Origin: Claveliimonas bilis
GTDB taxonomy: Bacteria > Bacillota > Clostridia > Lachnospirales > Lachnospiraceae
Assembly (NCBI RefSeq): GCF_020892095.1
Contig: NZ_AP024845.1
Location: 2,790,001 to 2,854,000 of the forward strand
Direction: 5' to 3'
DNA: 64,000 bases
Shown piece by piece: positions 27,770 through 35,813 of the stretch. Under the pieces are notes generated by a model, which searched no databases, had not been told where the DNA came from, and saw nothing but the letters and a program-made list of their open reading frames with translations. A program made the translations under genes and the position numbers. How positions within the stretch are numbered: position 1 is the first letter of the stretch; each line of letters begins with the position of its first letter.

Positions 27770-28750
27770 ATGGAAAGCAGATATCCCGGGGAGGCATGTA
27801 TTCACTGCCACCTGTGCCAAAAGAACTGTATGTTTCTTTCAAAATATAAAATAGATATCGGTGATACCGAAAAGTTAAAAAAGCTTTCCATGCACTGCTT
27901 CTTGTGCGGAAAATGTACCAGGGTATGCCCTAAAGGAATTGATGGAAGGAAGATCATTCTGGAGATGAGAAGGCAGGCAGCAACAGAAAATGGGGAAAAA
28001 CCGGCGGAAAAAGGATATGGTATGCTGCTTTGGGAAAAGAGGAATTACCGTTTTCGGAATTATAAAAATGCCGGTGGGAAAAGCGTGCTGTTTCCCGGAT
28101 GTAACTTCCCGTCCTTTTACCCGGAGACAACAAAATATCTGGCTGAATTACTGAAAAAAGAGGCAGATATAGGAATTGTTTTTGATTGCTGCGGAAAGCC
28201 GGTATCAGAGTTGGGGTTAGAGAAAGAGGAAAAAAGAATTCTGGCAGATATGAATAAACGTCTGGATCAGCTTGGAGCGGAAGAAGTAGTTATGGTCTGC
28301 CCCAACTGTTATCATTTTCTGAAAGGGCGTCTTCATGCCAGGGTGACAGATATTTACAGTAAACTGCTGGAGCTGGGGCTGGGCAGAAAAATTCCCGGTG
28401 AGATCCGGATTTTTCCGCCATGTCCGGACCGTAAAGGAAAAGAGCTTCTTGAAAAAATGTCTGTATTTTTGGAAGGTGAACCGTGCCTGGAGGAAAAGGT
28501 TCAGTGCTGTGGTCTGGGAGGATGTGCGAGTGTGAAAGAACCAAAGCTTGCGGCAGAAATAACGGAGGATCTTGACAGGAGACAGACAGTATATACTTAT
28601 TGTGCATCCTGCAGCGGGGCTTTCACAAGAAAAGGATATAAAGCAGAACATCTGCTTTTGAAAATACTGGGAAGAGAGGAGACAGCCGATGTGAAGAAAT
28701 CTCTTTTAAACAGAGTAAAGTCGAGGTACTGGAGGAAGAAAAAAAGATGA
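27770..28750 (+). CDS. Fe-S oxidoreductase with CCG domains (HdrB/GlpC-like)
   Basis: A 326-aa cytoplasmic redox protein. The N-terminus carries two 4Fe-4S motifs, CIHCHLCQKNC and CFLCGKCTRVCPKG. Two cysteine-rich CCG-type modules follow: FPGCNFP with FDCCGKP, and CCGLGGC with YCASCSG. This is the plan of the electron-transfer subunits of heterodisulfide reductase and anaerobic glycerol-3-phosphate dehydrogenase. The ATG at 27770 has a GGAGG site in the end of the previous gene. It overlaps the next gene by 4 bp. It could supply electrons to the radical SAM or thiol chemistry of the island; that is inference. Confidence 0.82.
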   Translation: MESRYPGEACIHCHLCQKNCMFLSKYKIDIGDTEKLKKLSMHCFLCGKCTRVCPKGIDGRKIILEMRRQAATENGEKPAEKGYGMLLWEKRNYRFRNYKNAGGKSVLFPGCNFPSFYPETTKYLAELLKKEADIGIVFDCCGKPVSELGLEKEEKRILADMNKRLDQLGAEEVVMVCPNCYHFLKGRLHARVTDIYSKLLELGLGRKIPGEIRIFPPCPDRKGKELLEKMSVFLEGEPCLEEKVQCCGLGGCASVKEPKLAAEITEDLDRRQTVYTYCASCSGAFTRKGYKAEHLLLKILGREETADVKKSLLNRVKSRYWRKKKR

Positions 28751-29454
28751 AACAGAAAAACTGGGTAAAAAAAGGAATCATACTGGGGATCATTCTTGTA
28801 TGTGCGGCGGTTTATTTTTTTGTGCCGCCGGTAAAAAGCGGTATGAATAAGGTATTCAGCATGTTTGCCAGTGGAGATTTTGATGTAGTAAGAGAGTTTG
28901 TGGCATCCTATGGTGGCTATGCAGCGTTGGTGTCCTTCCTCCTTATGATCTTCCAGTCTGTGGCGGCGCCGCTTCCGGCTTTCCTGCTTACTTTGGCAAA
29001 TGCCAATCTTTTTGGATGGTGGCAGGGGGCTGCCCTTTCCTGGAGCAGCGCTATGGCAGGGGCAGCTGTGTGTTTCTTTATTGCCCGTATATTGGGGAGG
29101 GATGTTGCAGAAAAGCTGACCAGCAAGGCAGGGATCGCGCAGATCGATACCTTTTTTGAAAAATACGGAAGGAATACGATTCTGATCTGCCGTCTTCTGC
29201 CTTTTGTGTCCTTTGACATTGTCAGCTATGCTGCGGGACTTACTTCTATGTCTTTTAAATCATTTTTTATTGCTACAGGCATCGGACAGCTGCCGGCCAC
29301 TATTGTGTATTCTTATGTGGGAGGAATGCTGACAGGAGGAGCACAGCTTCTGATGACAGGACTATTGATATTGTTTGCCTTATCAGCTCTTATTGTAATG
29401 CTAAGGAAGATATACATGGACAGACAGAAAAAGACAAAAGGAGGAAATGAATAA
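28747..29454 (+). CDS. TVP38/TMEM64-type (VTT domain) membrane protein 2
   Basis: A 235-aa membrane protein of the VTT family. Key segments: PLPAFLLTLANANLFGWWQG, the helix WSSAMAGAAVCFFIARILGR and RLLPFVSFDIVSYAAGLTSM. Its start overlaps the preceding stop by 4 bp and its stop overlaps the next start by 1 bp, so it is translated in one coupled operon with the Fe-S protein and the AhpD-like protein. Having two diverged VTT proteins in one operon suggests handling of a lipid-linked or membrane-permeant product. Confidence 0.83.
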   Translation: MKQKNWVKKGIILGIILVCAAVYFFVPPVKSGMNKVFSMFASGDFDVVREFVASYGGYAALVSFLLMIFQSVAAPLPAFLLTLANANLFGWWQGAALSWSSAMAGAAVCFFIARILGRDVAEKLTSKAGIAQIDTFFEKYGRNTILICRLLPFVSFDIVSYAAGLTSMSFKSFFIATGIGQLPATIVYSYVGGMLTGGAQLLMTGLLILFALSALIVMLRKIYMDRQKKTKGGNE

Positions 29455-29786
29455 TGGAAACTTATTATAACCCGGAAGATCTTGCGAAATTTGGGACTAT
29501 CGGCGAGGAAGCGCCACAGCTGGCAGAGAAATTTTTTGATTACTATGGAGCTGTATTTGAAGAAGGAGCTTTGACAGCCAGGGAGAAATCCTTGATCGCT
29601 CTTGCGGTTGCTCATGCAGTGCAGTGTCCTTACTGCATTGACTCCTACACAAATGACTGCCTCAATAAAGGAGTCAGTGAGGAGCAGATGACAGAAGCCG
29701 TACATGTGGCTGCTGCAATCCGAGGAGGGGCCACTTTGGTACATGGAGTACAGATGAAAAATATTGTAAAGAAACTGGAGCTGTAA
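29454..29786 (+). CDS. AhpD-like CxxC protein (arsenosugar-cluster peroxidase-like)
   Basis: A 110-aa single-domain protein of the carboxymuconolactone decarboxylase/AhpD fold. It holds the redox pair Cys58-Pro-Tyr-Cys61 in AHAVQCPYCIDSYTND. It resembles the small peroxidase-like protein found beside ArsS radical SAM genes; some relatives carry selenocysteine in this motif, whereas here both positions are ordinary Cys codons. The start overlaps the previous stop by 1 bp and the radical SAM gene follows after 4 bp, so the two products are likely made together. Confidence 0.82.
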   Translation: METYYNPEDLAKFGTIGEEAPQLAEKFFDYYGAVFEEGALTAREKSLIALAVAHAVQCPYCIDSYTNDCLNKGVSEEQMTEAVHVAAAIRGGATLVHGVQMKNIVKKLEL

Positions 29787-29790
29787 GGGT

Positions 29791-30774
29791 ATGAATCAGG
29801 CATTGGAAGATTTAAAGAATTTGACCAATATTCCGGATTTTGAAGAGAGGATCACGGAAGAAGAGTACAGGTATACGACTGACAGGCTGGAAGTGATGCA
29901 GATTAATGTGGGAAAGCTCTGCAATCTTGCCTGCAAGCACTGCCATGTGGAAGCAGGGCCTGCAAGGACAGAGGTTATGGACCGGAAAGTGATGGAAGCC
30001 TGTCTTAAAGTATGCAAAGAGCAGAAGGTAGAAACAATCGATATTACCGGCGGTGCGCCGGAGATGAATCCGAATTTTGAATGGCTGGTAGATGAGGCAT
30101 GCAAAATATGCAGCCATGTAATTGTACGGACGAACCTTGTTATATTAAAGGAAGAGAAATACAGGCATCTGCCGAAATTTTATGCAGATCACAAGGTGGA
30201 GATTGTCTGTTCGCTTCCCTACTACCGCGCAAAAGAAATGAATCGTGTCAGAGGAGAGGGAACATTTGAGACAGCCATTGAAATGATCCGGGAGCTGAAT
30301 GAGCTGGGATACGGGAAAGAGAACGATCTGGTGCTTAATATGGTCTACAACCCGGCCGGAGCCTTTTTCCCTCCTGTGCAAAGTGCCATGGAGAAAGAGT
30401 ACAAGTCCAGACTGTGGCAGGATTATGAAATAGTGTTTCACAATCTCTTTACTATAACCAATAACCCGACGGGGCGTTTTGAGGCTTTCCTGAAACGAAG
30501 CGGAAATCTGGAAAGTTATATGAAAAAACTGTCTGACGCATTTAACGCGGCTACCCTTCCGGGGCTTATGTGCCGTTTTCAGATTTCAGTAGGTTATGAC
30601 GGGCAGGTATATGACTGTGATTTCAATCAGGCTGCGGACCTGCCGGTCCTGACGGGGGAGACAATTTTTAATATGGTTGGGAAATCTTTCAAAAAGCGGA
30701 AAATCTGTCTGGCAAATCACTGTTACGGATGTACTGCAGGACAGGGATCCAGCTGCGGCGGCGCTACAGAATAA
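29791..30774 (+). CDS. arsS: Radical SAM/Cys-rich protein, ArsS family
   Basis: A 327-aa radical SAM enzyme. The cluster motif is Cys44-x3-Cys48-x2-Cys51 (CNLACKHC), followed by DITGGAPEMNP. The C-terminal domain is cysteine-rich, with Cys306, Cys311, Cys314 and Cys322 in CLANHCYGCTAGQGSSCGG, the family mark. Characterised relatives (ArsS) attach the 5'-deoxyadenosyl group to dimethylarsinous acid on the way to arsenosugars. Here no arsenite methyltransferase accompanies it, so the acceptor may be another group such as a sulfur or selenium compound. No selenocysteine codon is needed. The symbol is by family, not proven function. Confidence 0.85.
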   Translation: MNQALEDLKNLTNIPDFEERITEEEYRYTTDRLEVMQINVGKLCNLACKHCHVEAGPARTEVMDRKVMEACLKVCKEQKVETIDITGGAPEMNPNFEWLVDEACKICSHVIVRTNLVILKEEKYRHLPKFYADHKVEIVCSLPYYRAKEMNRVRGEGTFETAIEMIRELNELGYGKENDLVLNMVYNPAGAFFPPVQSAMEKEYKSRLWQDYEIVFHNLFTITNNPTGRFEAFLKRSGNLESYMKKLSDAFNAATLPGLMCRFQISVGYDGQVYDCDFNQAADLPVLTGETIFNMVGKSFKKRKICLANHCYGCTAGQGSSCGGATE

Positions 30775-30808
30775 AGGAAAAGACAGACAGGATAAAAAGG
30801 AGAAGAAG

Positions 30809-31237
30809 ATGACAAAAGAAGAGATTAAAGATCTTTTTATGCAGGGAATTGACTGTTCCCAGGTGGTGACAACAGAATTCGCAGAAAAAATGCAGCTGAC
30901 AGAAGAACAGGCAAGAAAAGTGTCTGCCTGTTTTGGAGGCGGCATGATGTGCGGAGAAACATGCGGGGCAGTGACAGGAGCTTTGATGGTCATCGGTATG
31001 GTCTATGGGCACAGCAGGGAAGGGGATCAGGAGCAAAAGGACAGGATGACTGCCAAAACAGCAGAATTTAAACGGCTTTTTGCTCAAAAGTATCCTTCCT
31101 GCATGTGCAAAGAACTTCTCGGACATGATATATCAAAGCCGGGTGAAATGGAAAAAGTTATGGGAAAAGGACTTTTGTTTGATTTCTGCCCTCAAGTGGT
31201 AGCAGATACAATTGAGATACTGGAGAAGATTCTGTAA
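30809..31237 (+). CDS. C_GCAxxG_C_C family putative redox protein
   Basis: A 142-aa protein of the C_GCAxxG_C_C family, small proteins of unknown role often linked to redox functions. Seen: CSQVV near residue 16, the central FGGGMMCGETCGAVTGALMVIG, then CMCKELLG and a last Cys in FDFCPQVV. The spaced cysteines suggest a metal or disulfide site. The ATG at 30809 has an AAGGAG site; the frame is open further upstream into the radical SAM gene, but that part lacks family similarity. It lies 34 bp after arsS and 2 bp before the transferase fusion gene. Confidence 0.82.
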   Translation: MTKEEIKDLFMQGIDCSQVVTTEFAEKMQLTEEQARKVSACFGGGMMCGETCGAVTGALMVIGMVYGHSREGDQEQKDRMTAKTAEFKRLFAQKYPSCMCKELLGHDISKPGEMEKVMGKGLLFDFCPQVVADTIEILEKIL

Positions 31238-31239
31238 CA

Positions 31240-32571
31240 ATGAAAAGAGCAGTCATTATTTTTACAAGAGTTCCAGAGCCGGGAAAGACGAAAACCAGGA
31301 TGATGCCTCATCTTTCCCCGGTTCAGTGCGCCCGTCTTCACACCTGCTTTCTCAAAGATATTGTTATGGAGTGCCGAAACGGCGGGGCGGATGTCTTTGT
31401 CAGTTATACGCCGGAAGAAGGGTGGAAAACACTGAAAAACATTCTGGGAGAGGTAAAGGGATGGATTCCGCAGACAGGAAAGCATCTTGGAGAGCGGATG
31501 TATGGAGCTATGAAAGAGGTGCTGGATCAGAAATATGATTCCTGCCTTCTCATAGGTGCCGATGTACCGGAACTTGAGGTTAAAATTCTTAAAAAAGCGT
31601 TTGATGTACTTGAAACAGAAGATGTAGTCTTTGGAAAAACCGTAGATGGAGGATATTATCTGACAGGAATGAAACAGCCTGTGAAAGAAGTTTTTTCCCT
31701 GGATACTTACGGACATGGGAAGGTACTGGAAGAGACAGTGTTAAAAATCGAATCGGCCGGATTTTCCGTTGGATTTACAGACACGTTATCCGATATGGAT
31801 ACACCAAAGGACTTAAGAGGCTATAAAAAGCGGATGCTGGAAGATGTTCGTTTGAAGGAGAGTTTTACAGGCAGATATCTGGCAAAGATTAGTAAGATTT
31901 CCATTATCATTCCTATCTACAATGAGAGCCGTACCATTGAAAAAATGCAAAGACAGCTTTTGCCTCTTCTTGGAAAGTGTGAGATTCTATTTGTGGACGG
32001 GGGAAGCACAGACGATACACTGGAGAAAATTTCTCCTAGATTCCAGGTGATACGGTCAGAAAAAGGCCGGGCCTGGCAGATGAATAAAGGGGCGGAGCAA
32101 AGTACCGGAGATATTCTGTTTTTCCTGCACTGCGACAGTGAGCTGCCGGATCATCCATTGGAGAGAATGCGCAAGGTCATGAGAGATTACAGGGCAGGGT
32201 GTTTCGGTATTGCTTTCCACTCCAGAAATTTCTTCATGTTTACATGCAGGGTGATCTCTAATCACAGGATCAAAGATCGCAAAGTCATGTTCGGGGATCA
32301 GGGTATTTTTCTGGATCGAGACCTCTTTTTTGAAGCAGGGAGATTTCCGGAGATACCTATCATGGAAGACTATCAGTTTTCTCTTACTTTAAAAGAGATG
32401 GGAGTAAAGCTTGGGATGGCAGACAGGCGTATCTACACGTCAGATCGCAGGTTTCCGAAAGGGACGATTCCGAAATTGAAACTTATGTGGAGAATGAATC
32501 GATTAAGGAAAATGTACAGAGACCAGGAAGATATAGGAAAGATTGCTCAAATGTACCGGGATGTAAGGTAG
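31240..32571 (+). CDS. Fused TIGR04282-type and TIGR04283-type transferase
   Basis: A 443-aa fusion of two proteins that are usually separate genes. Residues about 1-200 match the TIGR04282/DUF2064 nucleotidyl- or glycosyltransferase-like domain (FTRVPEPGKTKTRM, GADVPEL, VFGKTVDGGYYL). Residues about 213-443 are a GT2-type glycosyltransferase of the TIGR04283 kind (SIIIPIYNESRTI, LFVDGGSTDDT, FFLHCDSELP, GDQGIF, MEDYQFSLTL). Both families are known neighbours of ArsS-type radical SAM genes and are thought to add the sugar part. The fusion supports their acting on one substrate. It has no membrane helices. Confidence 0.85.
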   Translation: MKRAVIIFTRVPEPGKTKTRMMPHLSPVQCARLHTCFLKDIVMECRNGGADVFVSYTPEEGWKTLKNILGEVKGWIPQTGKHLGERMYGAMKEVLDQKYDSCLLIGADVPELEVKILKKAFDVLETEDVVFGKTVDGGYYLTGMKQPVKEVFSLDTYGHGKVLEETVLKIESAGFSVGFTDTLSDMDTPKDLRGYKKRMLEDVRLKESFTGRYLAKISKISIIIPIYNESRTIEKMQRQLLPLLGKCEILFVDGGSTDDTLEKISPRFQVIRSEKGRAWQMNKGAEQSTGDILFFLHCDSELPDHPLERMRKVMRDYRAGCFGIAFHSRNFFMFTCRVISNHRIKDRKVMFGDQGIFLDRDLFFEAGRFPEIPIMEDYQFSLTLKEMGVKLGMADRRIYTSDRRFPKGTIPKLKLMWRMNRLRKMYRDQEDIGKIAQMYRDVR

Positions 32572-32594
32572 CGCTGTATACAGGGAGGAAGATT

Positions 32595-33638
32595 ATGGGA
32601 AGTCAGACAGGAAACAGTACAGAAAAAGACATCGAAAAGACAAAGGGTCTAAGCAGCTATATCCAAACAGCAGGCTACAGAAGAGGGCTTCATCTTCCTG
32701 ATAATGTGCAGGAAGAGTACAGTCTGCTGGGACAGGGAGAATACAACAGAAACTATTTATTTACACACCCGGTGACGGGACAAAAGCTGGTCCTGCGGAT
32801 TAATTTTGGAAGTCAGATGCACCTTGCTCATCAGATTGAATATGAGTACAATGCGCTGAAGCTTCTGGAAGAATCAGGACGTACGCCGCGTCCTTTCTAT
32901 GTAGATGGAAGTCTGAAAGATTTTACAAATGGGGTTATGGTTATGGAATATCTGCCGGGACATGCACTGGATTATCACACAGAACTTTTTCGGGCAGCGG
33001 GATGTCTTGCAGATATACACAGCGTTTCTCTTCCGAAATGCACCCATCTGATAGTGCCTGAAAATCCAGTCCGAGCGATATTGGAAGAGTGCGAGCAGAT
33101 GGTATGCACTTATATGGAAAGCAATCTGGCAGATGCGGATAAAAAGCAGAAGATACGTCTGCTGCTTGATCTTGCCTGGAAACAGGCGGACGCACTTGCC
33201 GCGGCTTCCTATCAGTGTTGCATCAACACAGAACTCAATTCCACCAATTTTCTCATGAATGGAACAGAAGGCCCGGATTATCTGATCGACTGGGAAAAAC
33301 CGATCTGCGGGGAACCGGCCCAGGATCTGGGACATTTTCTTGCGCCTACCACTACCTTCTGGAAGACGGATGTTATCCTTGATGAGATGGAGATGAAGGC
33401 ATTTGTAGAGAAGTATATAGAGGAAGTGAATGGGAGATTTCCGGTAAATGATCTGTGGGAGAGGACAAACACCTATATGACAGTTACCTGTCTTAGGGGA
33501 ATTACCTGGTGTGCCATGGCCTGGGTGGAATACCAGCAGCCGGGGAGGGAACTTGTCAATGAATCGACCTGGCGGAAGCTGGAGGCTTATTTGACAGATG
33601 AATTTTTGGGGAAAATGAAGAGGTTTATTGAAAAATGA
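32595..33638 (+). CDS. APH/choline-kinase-fold phosphotransferase-like protein, altered active site
   Basis: A 347-aa protein with the aminoglycoside phosphotransferase fold: N-lobe GQGEYNRNYLF and LVLRINF (lysine/arginine of the ATP site), MVMEYLPG hinge, then the catalytic loop and metal-binding LIDWEKP (Asp232). The loop that normally reads HGDxxxxN is Asn211-Thr-Glu213-x4-Asn218, so the catalytic Asp is Glu and the His is Asn. It may be a slow kinase, a related transferase or a binding protein. The ATG at 32595 has a GGGAGG site. It ends with a 4-bp overlap into a membrane-protein gene, suggesting a shared substrate. Confidence 0.75.
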   Translation: MGSQTGNSTEKDIEKTKGLSSYIQTAGYRRGLHLPDNVQEEYSLLGQGEYNRNYLFTHPVTGQKLVLRINFGSQMHLAHQIEYEYNALKLLEESGRTPRPFYVDGSLKDFTNGVMVMEYLPGHALDYHTELFRAAGCLADIHSVSLPKCTHLIVPENPVRAILEECEQMVCTYMESNLADADKKQKIRLLLDLAWKQADALAAASYQCCINTELNSTNFLMNGTEGPDYLIDWEKPICGEPAQDLGHFLAPTTTFWKTDVILDEMEMKAFVEKYIEEVNGRFPVNDLWERTNTYMTVTCLRGITWCAMAWVEYQQPGRELVNESTWRKLEAYLTDEFLGKMKRFIEK

Positions 33639-34243
33639 AAAAACGGAACATCATAAAAGGAATACTGTCGCTGATAATTGCCGCGGTCATTACCGCACTG
33701 ACAGCCATTATACCAATTGTGGCTTCAGTGGGAAAAGCAGTTTACGCCAATAATGTTGCAGTAATATTTATTGGAATGGAATTAGGACCTGCAGCAGGTA
33801 TCGTTTATACAATACTGTCGAGTTTTATATTAAACAATATCGGAATGGGAAGCGGGGTACTTCTTTATGTCCTGCTGTTTCAGATTGTGGAGGCCGGACT
33901 GCTGGGTCTTCTATGGCATAAAAAGCGTATGCATATGGGGAGATACTTATTGACAGTAATTGGAGGGACCTTCCTTTTAAAACCGCTTTCATATATGCTG
34001 TTTTATATCTTTAACAGCAGCATACTGGGAGATATAACATTTCTGGAATATATGAAAAGTAATTATCTTCTCTATCTTCAAAATGGGTGGACAGATACAC
34101 TGATCATATATGCAACAGGAATTATCATAGCCTATATACTTCAGTATATTTTGGATATGATATTTGAAAAAATGGAAAAAAGGAGAAAAACAAATGAAAT
34201 AGAAGGTATTAATTGCAGTGCTCACCGCGCTGACAGCTATTAG
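33635..34243 (+). CDS. Six-helix membrane protein, possibly ECF-type substrate-binding component
   Basis: A 202-aa hydrophobic protein with about six membrane segments (near 8-30, 38-58, 60-85, 95-118, 120-140 and 150-172). The segment VAVIFIGMELGPAAGIVYTILS resembles the layout of small ECF transporter S components, but I cannot name a substrate. It starts inside the stop of the kinase-like gene (ATGA). Its last 16 codons overlap the best start of rhodanese 2, which is unusual, and the tail after EKRRK looks non-conserved. It might import a molecule used or phosphorylated by its upstream partner. Confidence 0.55.
   Translation: MKKRNIIKGILSLIIAAVITALTAIIPIVASVGKAVYANNVAVIFIGMELGPAAGIVYTILSSFILNNIGMGSGVLLYVLLFQIVEAGLLGLLWHKKRMHMGRYLLTVIGGTFLLKPLSYMLFYIFNSSILGDITFLEYMKSNYLLYLQNGWTDTLIIYATGIIIAYILQYILDMIFEKMEKRRKTNEIEGINCSAHRADSY
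34194..34202 (+). other. In-frame TAG at codon 3 of the best start of rhodanese 2
   Basis: An AGGAG site (34181-34185) is placed 8 bp before ATG-AAA-TAG (34194-34202), and the frame then continues without a break for 486 codons. With one base changed (T to A) the product would begin MKKKVLIAVLTALTAISVAAC, a normal lipoprotein signal like those of the two sister genes. Confidence 0.85.
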
Positions 34244-35660
34244 TGTGGCGGCATGCGGAAAGCAGGAAACAGAAAAAGAAAGTGAAGAAACAATCACGCC
34301 TGCAACAGGTGAAATAACAGCAGTAACAGTTGATGATCTGGATCCGGAAAAGGTGCAGATTATTGATGTGAGAGAAGAAGAACAGTATATCGGTTGGACA
34401 ACAGAAGAAGGTTCTGGCGGACATATTGAAAATGCTGTGGATTTCCCGGAAAGCTGGCTGGATATGGATCTGGAGAAGGAAGCAGCTATCGGAACGACCA
34501 TGCAGCTGGAATTAGAAAGACGCGGTCTGGATGTGACAAAAGAAACGGTTCTCTATGATAATGATACTGTTTCACAGGAGACAGCAGAAAAGTATCAGGC
34601 TATCGGTTTTGAAAATTTATCTGTTCTGGACGGCGGATACAATGCATATGTGGAAAGCGGAAAAGCAACAGAAAGTCTGGAACATTATGAGATGTATGTG
34701 TATCCGCAGTGGGTGCAGGATCTTGCAGACGGTAAAAATCCTGAGACTTTCGATGGAGGTGATTTCCAGATCATAGAAGTGTCTTTGGCCAGCGAAGAGG
34801 ATGAATATGCAAATGGTCATATACCGGGAGCTATCAACGTAAACGCAGATGAGATCAATCATGTGCCGGGTCCCCGTGCTCTTGCAGATTATGAAGTAAT
34901 TCCGATGGAAGAACAGTTAAAATACTGGAACCGTCCTTCTGACGAAGAGATACAGAAGAAACTGGAAGATCTGGGAATCCAAAAAGACACTACAGTAGTG
35001 CTTTATGGTACAACAGCAGCGACTACAGCATCAGCCAGAATGGGACTGATCCTGAAATATGCAGGTGTTGAGGATATCAGACTTCTGAATGGTGGAAAGA
35101 CACTGTGGACATTGGAAGGAAGAGAACTGGATACAGAGAAACACGAACCGGAACACGTGGAATTTGGTGCAGAAGTACCTGTAAATCCTGAAGTTATTTA
35201 TGACTACGATGAAGAGCTGGAAGTTGTAAACAATGAAAACGCTGTTGTTGCGTCTATCAGAAGCTGGCCGGAATACACAGGAGAAGTAAGCGGTTATACT
35301 TATATAGGAGAAGCAGGAGATATTGCCAATGCACGCTTTGGTTATGCAGGATCCGATCCTTACAGCATGGAAGATTTCAGAAATGTTGACAATACAATGT
35401 TCAACTATGAAATGATCGCAGATCGCTGGGAATTATGGGGAATCACACCAGATAAAGAGGTGTCCTTCCACTGCGGAACCGGCTGGAGAGCAAGTGAAAC
35501 CTATTTTTATGCGTATGCATTAGGCTGGGAGGACATTCATGTATATGACGGAGGCTGGTATGAATGGCATAAAATTGCCGACAGTCCGAGAAAAGCTGAC
35601 GGACTTCCGGATGATGCACCGGAACAGGAACCACAGGAATATTTTATTGTTTCAGAATAA
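34218..35660 (+). CDS. Rhodanese lipoprotein 2, three domains, signal peptide disrupted
   Basis: 480 aa if read from GTG 34218. Three rhodanese-like domains are visible: about 40-150 (IIDVREEEQY, VLDGGYNAY), about 165-310 (GHIPGAINVNADE, VVLYGTTAATT with no Cys) and about 325-460 (HCGTGWRASE active-site loop, VYDGGWYEW). Only the last has the catalytic Cys. A lipobox-like VAAC is near the N-terminus, but the Lys-rich start of the signal is cut off by a TAG at 34200. From GTG the signal would be hydrophobic but uncharged, with only a weak AGAAGG site upstream. It may be poorly exported, made by readthrough, or a fresh pseudogene. Confidence 0.75.
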   Translation: MLTALTAISVAACGKQETEKESEETITPATGEITAVTVDDLDPEKVQIIDVREEEQYIGWTTEEGSGGHIENAVDFPESWLDMDLEKEAAIGTTMQLELERRGLDVTKETVLYDNDTVSQETAEKYQAIGFENLSVLDGGYNAYVESGKATESLEHYEMYVYPQWVQDLADGKNPETFDGGDFQIIEVSLASEEDEYANGHIPGAINVNADEINHVPGPRALADYEVIPMEEQLKYWNRPSDEEIQKKLEDLGIQKDTTVVLYGTTAATTASARMGLILKYAGVEDIRLLNGGKTLWTLEGRELDTEKHEPEHVEFGAEVPVNPEVIYDYDEELEVVNNENAVVASIRSWPEYTGEVSGYTYIGEAGDIANARFGYAGSDPYSMEDFRNVDNTMFNYEMIADRWELWGITPDKEVSFHCGTGWRASETYFYAYALGWEDIHVYDGGWYEWHKIADSPRKADGLPDDAPEQEPQEYFIVSE

Positions 35661-35750
35661 ATGGCATTGCCCCTTGTACACCAACGCTATACTTATTGAA
35701 AAAGCCTATATTAATATGTCATAAATCTATAAACAATTCTGACAATTCGC

Positions 35751-35779
35751 TTGAATGGAAAAGAATAACCTTTTATAAT
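35751..35779 (+). promoter_or_regulatory. Promoter of rhodanese 3
   Basis: TTGAAT (35751-35756), 17 bp, TATAAT (35774-35779), 35 bp before the start codon. The rhodanese 3 gene can therefore be transcribed on its own. Confidence 0.65.
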
Positions 35780-35813
35780 TCTTATAAACCGAAAGATAAG
35801 GAGGAAAGGTTTT

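Noticed and set aside
29454-30774. Selenoprotein reading of the AhpD-like and ArsS-like genes
   Set aside because: Relatives can use selenocysteine, but both genes end at ordinary stops after complete domains and the key positions are Cys codons.
34194-34202. TAG as a pyrrolysine codon or signal for genetic recoding
   Set aside because: No Pyl genes are seen in the window, and the position lies in a signal peptide start where a simple mutation explains it better.
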